Assembly: GCA_910579935.1 (NCBI GenBank)
Contig: CAJTVQ010000062.1
Coordinates: forward strand, 1-18,064
Direction of reading: 5' to 3'
Length of the DNA: 18,064 nucleotides
Source: an uncultured Lachnospiraceae bacterium
GTDB lineage: Bacteria > Bacillota > Clostridia > Lachnospirales > Lachnospiraceae
Part shown: positions 1-6,585 of the stretch, one piece after another
Position numbering within the stretch: position 1 is the stretch's first letter
How the letters are laid out: each line of letters begins with the position of its first letter
Made by a program: the position numbers and the translations under genes
Notes under the pieces: model-generated
Told to the model about the DNA's origin: nothing
What the model saw: the letters and a program-made list of their open reading frames with translations, nothing else
Database searches by the model: none

Positions 1-48
1 GGCGACGTAGGAGCCGAGCACAGTGCTTGAGTGCTTGCACCGGGGTAG

Positions 49-345
49 TTGATTGGAAAAGAAGAATATGTGGCAGCAATTTATTTATTGAACGAGGGAA
101 CATCTATAGGAAAGTCGGATAATGGTCCCGCAGGAAAAGGAGGTGCATTTGGTAACGGACATGCAGCGCTTATGCTTGTGATGGATAATGGGGAAGGATA
201 TTTCTTTAGTTATGCAAGGGCAGTGGAAGTTGGTGCAGCTATAGGGAGTGGTAGTGAAGGATATTTGGCTACCCAAGTGGATGGAATGGGAAATATAGAT
301 ACGGTGAATGTTGAATGTGAGCAGAGAAAAAGAAAGGTTATGTAA
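49..345 (+). pseudogene. Orphan Rhs-type toxin C-terminal fragment, fused at its 3' end to gene A sequence
   Basis: The frame opens with TTG directly after a TAG stop (46-48) and encodes 98 residues. The first ~89 residues are compact, with a Gly-rich stretch followed by GNGHAALMLV and GEGYFFSY. This Gly-His-Ala-Ala pattern resembles tips of Rhs/polymorphic toxins in Clostridia, but I cannot name the toxin family. From base 317 the DNA is instead the 3' half of beta-propeller gene A, read out of frame, so the last nine residues are not native. No Rhs core and no ribosome binding site is visible. I read it as a displaced toxin tip whose body and true end have been lost. The upstream part, before base 1, is not visible. 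Confidence 0.5.
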
Positions 346-746
346 ACGCCATCATTTTTATCCTGAATTAAGGATATCAGAAGATAACAGATATCTTATA
401 TGTATGGACGCGGTGCAGGTTCTATCATCTTATATTCGTTTTGTATATGTAGTAGATATGGAAAGTGGGAAAAAAGCATGGTTGAGAAAATGGGGGTTGA
501 ATGATCCTGGATTAAGAGCGGTGGAATGGAACCAGTGATTTTGTGGTTATCAGAATGCCGGATGATGTATGTATGACATATTTGTTTCTTCGGATAGCGG
601 GACAAGTGGACATGTTTAAGGGATACAAAGAGTGGGAAAAGGTTGAAAGATTTGAGTCTGCTGAAGCGGACATGGGGGATAAGAGTGAAAGATTTTTTAA
701 ATCTTTCACTCCCAAGTTTGTGTCTGCGATGCATCCACAAACTTGA
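317..746 (+). pseudogene. Gene A copy 1: 5'-truncated, frameshifted beta-propeller protein
   Basis: Bases 317-746 repeat 3388-3817 with one mismatch seen (T352 against C3423). Only the 3' half of gene A is present; the 5' half is replaced by the toxin fragment upstream. The readable frame (to 538) contains propeller-like strands such as YPELRISEDNRYLICMD and IRFVYVVDMESGKKAW, then ends at TGA 536-538. The next frame (543-746) continues with FVVIRMPDDVCMTYLFLR, which also looks like propeller sequence. The same break is in copy 2. A functional product is unlikely: the start is missing and the frame is broken. Confidence 0.7.
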
Positions 747-767
747 AATGCGCGATGAGGCAGCGCA
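683..767 (+). repeat. Three stacked hairpins at the A-B junction (copy 1)
   Basis: There are three inverted repeats in a row. The first is GAGTGAAAGATTT (683-695), a TTT loop, and its exact complement (699-711), a 13-bp stem. The second is CAAGTTTGTG (713-722) paired with CACAAACTTG (736-745). The third is TGCGC (749-753) paired with GCGCA (763-767). There is no trailing T-run, so this is not a typical intrinsic terminator. It ends 15 bases before the start of B, so it could act on B mRNA or be a small palindromic element. The same structures are in copy 2. Confidence 0.6.
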
Positions 768-782
768 GAAATGAGGTAAAAA

Positions 783-1466
783 ATGAACAGAAAGAGTGTT
801 TTGACAATCGTATGCATTATAACAGTATTACTGATGGCATTGTCTATAAATGTTTATGTCCGTTGTAAGGAAAATGAAAAAAAGGCAAAAGAGATTGCTG
901 TAAAACATTTGGAAGCTGCCTATTCAGAGCAGATGGATTATACAGGGATAAGAAGGGGGTGGATCGATCCTGATATATATCATGTGTTTTTTAATGTTAA
1001 AAAGAATCCGGACATAAGCTTTGAAGTAAGGGTTGGTACGGATTTCCGGTTGCTTAGCGATCCGGATGATTACCTGTTAGAATATTTTGCATATTATTTT
1101 TCGGATGAAATACGGAAAATGACAGAAATGGTTTGGGAGGAAAAGACTGTATACCGTGGTGTGATTTTTGGGTTTGAGTCTCGGGTGGCGGAAGAATTGC
1201 ATGAAAATATGCCGGTAAGGGAAATGGAGCCGTATATTGGTGAATACAGTTTGGCAATTGATATAAAAAAAACATGGGATGATACGGAAAAAGACGCAGA
1301 GGCATGCAGGATGTATGAAGTGATAAAGAAAGTGCAGGAAAGCGGGTACCTTCCGGAGTCCATCTCATTCCATTATCAATCCGGCGGGGAGGAAATAAAA
1401 AGTTTTTGGTATGAGGAGTGGTATGAAATAAAAGATGTATCGCAGGTAAAAAATATGTTGGATTAG
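783..1466 (+). CDS. Gene B copy 1: membrane-anchored small protein, possible immunity protein
   Basis: The product is 227 aa, with start ATG 783 preceded by GAGG at 773-776. An N-terminal hydrophobic segment (residues ~7-24) follows a short basic end, so the protein is probably anchored with its remainder outside the membrane. The soluble part has a helix-rich opening (EKKAKEIAVKHLEAAY) and then alternating strands and helices with YTGIRRGWIDPDIYHVFF and LLEYFAYYFSDEI. I do not recognise a named family. Its place behind a toxin remnant, next to A and C and duplicated with them, suggests an immunity or accessory role; this is inference. Residues 1-121 equal copy 2; beyond that the two proteins diverge, with a 2-residue length difference. 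Confidence 0.75.
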   Translation: MNRKSVLTIVCIITVLLMALSINVYVRCKENEKKAKEIAVKHLEAAYSEQMDYTGIRRGWIDPDIYHVFFNVKKNPDISFEVRVGTDFRLLSDPDDYLLEYFAYYFSDEIRKMTEMVWEEKTVYRGVIFGFESRVAEELHENMPVREMEPYIGEYSLAIDIKKTWDDTEKDAEACRMYEVIKKVQESGYLPESISFHYQSGGEEIKSFWYEEWYEIKDVSQVKNMLD

Positions 1467-1617
1467 ATGCTCTCTTGGAAGACTGTAGACAGACAGCGTA
1501 TGGGGAAATAAAAGAGTAGGGAAAGGCAGGGAAAATAGTGTAAAATGCCTTGAATATCTTTGGAGTATGGAATTGATTTTACGGAAAGGCAAAAGGAAAT
1601 TGGGGGAAGGAAATGGA

Positions 1618-2685
1618 ATGCAAAAATTGAAATTTTTGAAAAAATGCAGAAAATTTTACATTATCTCATTGCTTCTTCTCGTGTTCGGTATCCGCTTAGA
1701 TGTTTATGCATGTGAATTGGAACTGGAGAAAAAAACAGAAGGGGAAGAGGAAAAGGATATTGAATATTTTGATATCACGGTTTCTAAAACGTGGACATCA
1801 AGGGGAAGGGAGATACTTTCCTATGATGTTTCGGAGAACGGCAGTATTCTTATTGTCTTTCCAAAGCAAAAAGTAGGGGTATTTGATGAAAACATGAAAT
1901 TTTTGTTTGAACTGTCATTTTACAGCAGCGGGGCATACGGGGCGGTATGGAATGGGGATAATATTTTACTGGTGGATCTCCGTTCTGACAAGGCGGCAGA
2001 ATGTGACAGAAATGGGGAAATTGTGGGAAGTTATGCGGTTATCGGACCCAATAATTATGACAGTGATATTGTAATGAAGCGGAAACGGGAGTATGGGGAA
2101 TATGAGTACTTCTGTACAAACAACAAAGACGGTAATGGTTTCTATTACATTATATTGGAACGTACATCGGAAAAGTACGGGAAGGAAATATTATATAAGT
2201 CAGGCAACATCCTTGACGGTATACAATACGGAATCTGTATACTCGTGCTATTTGCAGCAGTAGTTATCGGTTTTTTCCTATGGCTGGCAGCGTTGGACAG
2301 TAAAAGTACAAAGATATTGGATGGAAAGCCTTTTGACGGAACCCGCACATATAGTACGGATTATTCCGTGGACGACTGCATTGGGCTTTTATCCAGAAAA
2401 AATATATATGACGTACTTCGGTATTCTTTCCGGCTGGAAAAGGAAGACACGGGGGAACTTGTGATTACGGGGCATAATAAATACAGCCGTCTGCAGATGA
2501 AGGTCTGCCATCAGGTGGTGTTTGGGGAAAATGGGAATACAGAGATAAGAATAAAGAATCGTTCCGGTGAGAAAACAAATCCGTATTCTTACATCCCACA
2601 GTGGTGGATGGACGAGTTTATGGAACAGAAGCTGGATGCATTGCCCATGGATATGGATGTGTGTGAAGCGGGGGAAGACAGGTAA
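1618..2685 (+). CDS. Gene C copy 1: two-segment membrane protein with cytoplasmic C-terminal domain
   Basis: The product is 355 aa. I chose ATG 1618 (MQKLKFLKK) over an upstream in-frame ATG at 1567 because GGGGGAAGG (1601-1609) fits it and the basic plus hydrophobic signal begins there. Residues ~13-31 form a signal or first membrane segment ending in VYAC, a weak lipobox with Cys32. Residues 33-203 are a strand-rich extracytoplasmic part (YDVSENGSILIVFP resembles one propeller blade). Residues ~204-225 (YGICILVLFAAVVIGFFLWL) are a second membrane segment. Residues 226-355 would be cytoplasmic and include YSVDDCIGLLSRKNIYDVL and PQWWMDEFMEQKLDALP. No named family is recognised; an immunity or sensing role is inference from context. 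Confidence 0.75.
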   Translation: MQKLKFLKKCRKFYIISLLLLVFGIRLDVYACELELEKKTEGEEEKDIEYFDITVSKTWTSRGREILSYDVSENGSILIVFPKQKVGVFDENMKFLFELSFYSSGAYGAVWNGDNILLVDLRSDKAAECDRNGEIVGSYAVIGPNNYDSDIVMKRKREYGEYEYFCTNNKDGNGFYYIILERTSEKYGKEILYKSGNILDGIQYGICILVLFAAVVIGFFLWLAALDSKSTKILDGKPFDGTRTYSTDYSVDDCIGLLSRKNIYDVLRYSFRLEKEDTGELVITGHNKYSRLQMKVCHQVVFGENGNTEIRIKNRSGEKTNPYSYIPQWWMDEFMEQKLDALPMDMDVCEAGEDR

Positions 2686-2695
2686 GGAGGAAGCC

Positions 2696-2793
2696 ATGGA
2701 AAAAGTTATTTGGCGGAAGGGAGAAGCTTGAAAGGCTGGTGGGAAGCGATAAGAGCGGAAAAAAGAAAGGCTGTGGAAATCTTCAGGAATTAG
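2696..2793 (+). pseudogene. Decayed start of a DUF4280 (PAAR-like) Rhs gene
   Basis: AAGGAGGA (2684-2691) precedes ATG 2696. Allowing one missing G early on, the DNA reads MGKSYLAEGRSLKG, which mirrors MGKSYLVEGARLKC, the first residues of the intact Rhs protein at 9201. Nucleotide similarity (ATGG, AAAAAG, TTATTT, GGAAGG in register) runs for about 60 bases and then fades. As it stands, the frame from 2696 stops after 11 codons. It looks like the leftover 5' tip of an earlier PAAR-Rhs gene, lying between the two A-B-C copies. Confidence 0.5.
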
Positions 2794-2973
2794 GGTTGAA
2801 CATATACGGACCGCCAGTATGGATAGAAATTATGAGAGATCAACTGATAAAAAGTATCCAGTACATAAATAGAATAGAAAGGGGATGTCCTTAATGCAAA
2901 TAAAAGACGGAAAAAATAATGAAACAGGCAGACAGAAATATTTTCCGGCAGGTAGAAGAAAGTATTATATGAT
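2794..2973. other. Spacer with one short ORF, no recognised gene
   Basis: This lies between the decayed PAAR start and the readable frame of gene A copy 2. An ORF of 41 codons starts at ATG 2894 behind AAAGGGG (2878-2884) and ends at 3019 inside gene A in another frame. It could be the original 5' end of A, detached by an indel. It could equally be chance. No promoter or RNA gene is recognised. Confidence 0.3.
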
Positions 2974-3817
2974 ATGGAAAATCGGGAATGCAGGGATATC
3001 CTGTGTGGGGAACAGATAGAAGCGTTTCTTGATGAGAATGGATACACGAAATTGGTTTCTGACAGAAACGGATATTGTGTCAGGTACTATGGCGGGGATA
3101 AAATCAGTCTGTTATATGGTGATTACATACTGGGGTATTCCGAGGGGGATGGTTTGAAAGTTCTATACGAATTTCGCTATTTTCCGGGCATGGTATATGA
3201 ATGGATGGAAAATGATACTGTTTTGCTAATCAATGATGGATATGAACTGGTGAGATATGATCCCATTACAAAAAAAGATGAATTAATAATGCTACAGTCC
3301 AGTACATTTAATTTTACGCTTTCCGCAGATGAAAAGATCCTGGTATATGAGGATACAGACAAAGGGTATCTATGGAAGTATGATATGGTGAGCAGAGAAA
3401 AAGAAAGGTTATGTAAACGCCACCATTTTTATCCTGAATTAAGGATATCAGAAGATAACAGATATCTTATATGTATGGACGCGGTGCAGGTTCTATCATC
3501 TTATATTCGTTTTGTATATGTAGTAGATATGGAAAGTGGGAAAAAAGCATGGTTGAGAAAATGGGGGTTGAATGATCCTGGATTAAGAGCGGTGGAATGG
3601 AACCAGTGATTTTGTGGTTATCAGAATGCCGGATGATGTATGTATGACATATTTGTTTCTTCGGATAGCGGGACAAGTGGACATGTTTAAGGGATACAAA
3701 GAGTGGGAAAAGGTTGAAAGATTTGAGTCTGCTGAAGCGGACATGGGGGATAAGAGTGAAAGATTTTTTAAATCTTTCACTCCCAAGTTTGTGTCTGCGA
3801 TGCATCCACAAACTTGA
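2974..3817 (+). pseudogene. Gene A copy 2: beta-propeller protein with internal frameshift
   Basis: The first frame (2974-3609) encodes 211 aa with repeated propeller-like blades: GDYILGYSEGDGLKVLYEF, VLLINDGYELVRYDP, FTLSADEKILVYED, LRISEDNRYLICMD. It ends at TGA 3607-3609 after VEWNQ. In the +1 frame the same point reads EWN-TSDFVVIRMPDDV and runs to 3817. This restores a blade and gives ~280 residues in total, so a one-base insertion or a +1 shift explains the break. No signal peptide follows ATG 2974, and only a weak AGAAG lies upstream, so the 5' end may also be damaged. Copy 1 has the identical break. Comparable propeller proteins (DUF5050/TolB-like) are often secreted or membrane-anchored; the role here is unknown, perhaps immunity. 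Confidence 0.6.
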
Positions 3818-3838
3818 AATGCGCGATGAGGCAGCGCA
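3754..3838 (+). repeat. Three stacked hairpins at the A-B junction (copy 2)
   Basis: This is an exact copy of the structure at 683-767: a 13-bp stem with TTT loop (3754-3782), a 10-bp stem with 13-base loop (3784-3816), and a 5-bp GC-rich stem (3820-3838). It sits 15 bases upstream of the start of B copy 2. Confidence 0.6.
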
Positions 3839-3853
3839 GAAATGAGGTAAAAA

Positions 3854-4543
3854 ATGAACAGAAAGAGTGTTTTGACAATCGTATGCATTATAACAGTATT
3901 ACTGATGGCATTGTCTATAAATGTTTATGTCCGTTGTAAGGAAAATGAAAAAAAGGCAAAAGAGATTGCTGTAAAACATTTGGAAGCTGCCTATTCAGAG
4001 CAGATGGATTATACAGGGATAAGAAGGGGGTGGATCGATCCTGATATATATCATGTGTTTTTTAATGTTAAAAAGAATCCGGACATAAGCTTTGAAGTAA
4101 GGGTTGGTACGGATTTCCGGTTGCTTAGCGATCCGGATGATTACCTGTTAGAATATTTTGCATATTATTTTTCGGATGAAATACGGAAAATGACAGAAAT
4201 GGTTTGGGAGGAAAAGGCTGTATACCGTGGTGTAATTGCCGGACAGCCGCTGTATGGCTTTCGGGTGGCGGAAGAATTACATGAAAATATGGCGGTAAGG
4301 GAAATGGAGCCGTATATTGATGAATACAGGTTGGTAATTAACGTTGGAAAACCGTGGAATGAAGCGGAAAAAGACACAGAGGCGTGCAGAATGTATGAGG
4401 TGATTAGGAAAGTACAGGAAAGCGGGTATCTTCCTGAAAGTATTTCATTTTATTATCCATCCGATGTTGAAGAGAATTTTTTTAGATTTAAAGAATGGTA
4501 TGAAATAAAAGATGTATCGCAGGTAAAAAATAAGTTGGATTAG
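3854..4543 (+). CDS. Gene B copy 2: membrane-anchored small protein, possible immunity protein
   Basis: The product is 229 aa; the start and upstream GAGG are as in copy 1. Residues 1-121 are identical to copy 1, including the N-terminal membrane segment. Residue 122 is Ala instead of Thr. After VYRGVI the sequence differs: IAGQPLYGFRVAEELHENM replaces the FGFESRVAEE form, and many substitutions follow up to the shared end EWYEIKDVSQVKN. Divergence confined to the C-terminal half fits a specificity region in a paralogous immunity pair. That is inference, and the family is not recognised. Confidence 0.75.
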   Translation: MNRKSVLTIVCIITVLLMALSINVYVRCKENEKKAKEIAVKHLEAAYSEQMDYTGIRRGWIDPDIYHVFFNVKKNPDISFEVRVGTDFRLLSDPDDYLLEYFAYYFSDEIRKMTEMVWEEKAVYRGVIAGQPLYGFRVAEELHENMAVREMEPYIDEYRLVINVGKPWNEAEKDTEACRMYEVIRKVQESGYLPESISFYYPSDVEENFFRFKEWYEIKDVSQVKNKLD

Positions 4544-4701
4544 ATGCTCTCTTGGAAGACTGTAGACAGACAGCGTATGGGGAAATAAAAGAGTAGGGAA
4601 AGGCGTGGAAAATATTGAAAAATGCCTTGAATATCTTTGAAGTATGAAATTGGCTTTACGGAAAGGCAAAAGGGAATTTGGGGGAGGGCCGAATACAAAA
4701 A

Positions 4702-5748
4702 ATGAAATTTATAAAAAAGTACAGGAAATTATATATTGTCCTATTGTTTTTTCTTTTGTCTGGTATCTGCTTAGAGGTTTATGCATGTGAATTGGAACTG
4801 GAGAAAAAGACAGAAGAGAAAGAGGAAAAAGACATTGAATATTTTGATATTACGGTTTCGAAGACGTGGACATCAAAGGGGAGGGAGATACTGTCCTATG
4901 ATATTTCGGAAAACGGCAGTATTCTTATTGTCTTTCCAAAACGCAAAGTAGGTGTGTTTGATGATAAGATGAACTTTCTGTTTGAATTGTCATTTCAGGG
5001 TAGTGGCGCATATGGAGCATTATGGTATGGTGAAAATATCTTATTGGTGAATATCCGTGGTGATACTGCTGTTGAATGTGATATGAAAGGGAAGGCAGTT
5101 GACAGTTATATAATTACCGGTCCTAGTAGTTATTTCAGAGTCATTGAGAAACAACGGCGTAAGTATGGGGAGTATGAGTATTTTTGTACAAACAATAAAG
5201 ATGGTATTAGTTTTTATTACACTATATTGGAACGTACATCGAAAGAAAATGGAAAGGAAATATTATATAAGTCAGGCAACATCCTTGACGGTATACAATA
5301 CGGAATCTGTATACTCGTGCTATTTGCAGCAGTAGTTATCGGTTTTTTCCTATGGCTGGCAGCGTTGGACAGTAAAAGTACAAAGATATTGGATGGAAAG
5401 CCTTTTGACGGAACCCGCACATATAGTACGGCTTATTCCGTGGACGACTGCATCGGGCTTTTATCCAGAAAAAACATATATGACGTACTCCTGTATTCTT
5501 TCCGGCAGGAAAAGGAGGACACATGGGAACTTGTGGTTATGGGACATAACAAATTTACCCGTCTGCAGATGAAGGTCTGCCATCAGGTGGTGTTTGAGGA
5601 AAACGGGAATACAAAGATAAGAATAAAGAATCTTTCCGGTGAGAAAACAAATCCGTATTCATACATTCCGCAGTGGTGGATGGATGAGTTTATGGAGCAG
5701 AAGCTGGATGCATTACCCGTGGATGCAGAAGCAGATAAGAATGAATAA
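4702..5748 (+). CDS. Gene C copy 2: two-segment membrane protein with cytoplasmic C-terminal domain
   Basis: The product is 348 aa from ATG 4702 (MKFIKKYRKLYIVLL). The start used by copy 1 is ATA here (4693-4695). Translation must therefore begin at ATG 4702, about 13 bases after GGGGGAGGG (4680-4688), or at TTG 4678. Layout is as in copy 1: signal/membrane segment ending VYAC, strand-rich external part, a second membrane segment identical at DNA level to copy 1 (5255-5431), and a cytoplasmic tail ending MEQKLDALPVDAEADKNE. The external part is the most diverged from copy 1. The altered start may lower expression. Confidence 0.7.
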   Translation: MKFIKKYRKLYIVLLFFLLSGICLEVYACELELEKKTEEKEEKDIEYFDITVSKTWTSKGREILSYDISENGSILIVFPKRKVGVFDDKMNFLFELSFQGSGAYGALWYGENILLVNIRGDTAVECDMKGKAVDSYIITGPSSYFRVIEKQRRKYGEYEYFCTNNKDGISFYYTILERTSKENGKEILYKSGNILDGIQYGICILVLFAAVVIGFFLWLAALDSKSTKILDGKPFDGTRTYSTAYSVDDCIGLLSRKNIYDVLLYSFRQEKEDTWELVVMGHNKFTRLQMKVCHQVVFEENGNTKIRIKNLSGEKTNPYSYIPQWWMDEFMEQKLDALPVDAEADKNE

Positions 5749-5810
5749 TGGAGTTGTTACAAGGCTTTGCAGGAAACAGGAGCAGTACAAAGAAAAAAAT
5801 ATAGAATGAC

Positions 5811-5816
5811 AGGAGG
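5811..5816 (+). promoter_or_regulatory. Strong ribosome binding site deciding the 5824 start
   Basis: AGGAGG lies seven bases before ATG 5824, so this ATG and not an upstream one at 5767 opens the spike module. No convincing -35/-10 pair was found in the spacer 5749-5823. Confidence 0.7.
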
Positions 5817-5823
5817 TTGTAAA

Positions 5824-6051
5824 ATGAGCGAGTCAATCAAAACAGGCGGTGTTGGGAAAAACCCGGCCATAGAAAAGGTAAACCGTCTGAATGCGGTAAG
5901 CAGCCGTGTGCAGGCGGCGTCGGAGTTGGAAAAGAGGGCTTTCCATGCGGAAGAGGGCAGGGCAAAAGCAGCGTTGGAAAAGAGGAGACGGATCATGGAG
6001 GATTTCAGGATGGATTTCAGGGGGAAGCGTGATGGAACAGATAAGGAATGA
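5824..6051 (+). CDS. Small charged helical protein, first gene of the spike module
   Basis: The product is 75 aa, set by AGGAGG at 5811-5816. After a Gly-containing start (MSESIKTGGVGKNPA), residues ~16-60 are predicted to be one long charged helix (SRVQAASELEKRAFHAEEGR, KAALEKRRRIMEDF), possibly a coiled coil. There is no signal peptide. Its end overlaps the next gene by 20 bases, so the two are probably translationally coupled. No family is recognised. By position it may be a small co-chaperone or structural adaptor of the VgrG module. A type VII-like small partner was considered, but no WXG motif is visible. Confidence 0.7.
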   Translation: MSESIKTGGVGKNPAIEKVNRLNAVSSRVQAASELEKRAFHAEEGRAKAALEKRRRIMEDFRMDFRGKRDGTDKE

Positions 6052-6574
6052 AGATTTTGACTGTTTTCTTCTGAGGATGGAGCGGGAATTTAACGAAACC
6101 GTGGAGCGGAAGGAAACAGATACCGGGGAGAAGGAGTTCGGTTTCGGCTTCCGGATACGTATTCCGCCGGATTTCAGGGAGGGAAGCAGGGAAGAAGCAG
6201 AGGATATCTTCTGGTCGGAGGCGCGTCCCCCAGTCCTGTTCCTGACTGCGGACAGGAGAGCAGGAATAACCTTCTGCCGGATGGAAACAGATGCCGTTGC
6301 GGACGGCTGTCTGGAAAAGGTCCGGCAGGCGCTGCAGCGGGCAGACGGGCGGACGGTATTTTACGGAAGCGGCATTGCGGGAAAGGACGGGGATATCAAG
6401 TGGCTGGAATATAAAAGTTTTGCCTCGGATGAAAGGGTGTATAACCTTGCTTTCCTGTTTGCGGCGGGAGAGGGAGGCGTTATGGGGACGTTTTACTGTG
6501 CATTTGAGGATTATGACAGGTGGAAACCCGTGATTTTCGGGATGCTACATACAATCAAAACAGCGGATCAATAA
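6032..6574 (+). CDS. DcrB/DUF1795-like probable effector chaperone (Eag-like)
   Basis: The product is 180 aa. I chose ATG 6032 because AGGGGGA lies just upstream and the N-terminus (MEQIRNEDFDCFLLRMERE) then looks native; the frame is open further up, but in the shadow of the previous gene. FGFRIRIPPDFRE, RPPVLFLTADRRAGITF and the ending YDRWKPVIFGMLHTIK resemble the strand pattern and terminal Trp-x-Pro...Ile helix of DUF1795/DcrB-like proteins. In type VI systems that fold is used by Eag chaperones, which bind the hydrophobic N-terminal part of PAAR-Rhs effectors. It lies upstream of a VgrG-like and a PAAR-Rhs gene, the expected setting. Family assignment is from pattern memory and moderate. 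Confidence 0.55.
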   Translation: MEQIRNEDFDCFLLRMEREFNETVERKETDTGEKEFGFGFRIRIPPDFREGSREEAEDIFWSEARPPVLFLTADRRAGITFCRMETDAVADGCLEKVRQALQRADGRTVFYGSGIAGKDGDIKWLEYKSFASDERVYNLAFLFAAGEGGVMGTFYCAFEDYDRWKPVIFGMLHTIKTADQ

Positions 6575-6580
6575 GGAGGA
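6573..6580 (+). promoter_or_regulatory. Ribosome binding site deciding the VgrG start
   Basis: AAGGAGGA overlaps the TAA of the chaperone-like gene (6572-6574) and lies five bases before ATG 6586. It fixes the start of the spike gene there. Confidence 0.7.
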
Positions 6581-6585
6581 TACAG

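Larger units (their letters stand above)
317..2655 (+). repeat. Tandem duplication unit, copy 1 (A 3' end, B, C)
   Basis: This block matches 3388-5728. The offset is 3071 up to about 1145, shifting by small indels afterwards. Identity is patchy. Bases 317-1145 show one difference. About 1146-1440 are clearly diverged. The B-C spacer start (from about 1467) is again identical. The 5' part of C is diverged, and 2183-2359 (177 bases over the second membrane segment) is identical once more. Such patchwork suggests duplication followed by local gene conversion. Identities were compared by eye, not by alignment software. Confidence 0.85.
3388..5728 (+). repeat. Tandem duplication unit, copy 2 (A 3' end, B, C)
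   Basis: This is the second copy of the block at 317-2655. Copy 2 starts inside gene A, and only here does A keep its 5' half (2974-3387). The ancestral order was therefore probably A-B-C twice, with the first A losing its front when the toxin fragment was joined at 316/317. Similarity fades near the ends of both C genes. Confidence 0.85.

Noticed and set aside
683..711. Intrinsic terminator between A and B
   Set aside because: The 13-bp hairpin is not followed by a T-run, so it is reported as a structured repeat only.
3593..3606. A 14-base string shared with the toxin junction at 13543-13556
   Set aside because: About one 14-base match is expected by chance in a window of this size, and the flanks do not match.
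5767..5823. Upstream start for the 75-aa protein
   Set aside because: AGGAGG sits inside this stretch, seven bases before ATG 5824, so the extension would be untranslated leader.
5906..6031. Long N-terminal extension of the chaperone-like protein
   Set aside because: It overlaps the 75-aa gene and is very Arg/Trp-rich, typical of a shadow frame; ATG 6032 has its own ribosome binding site.
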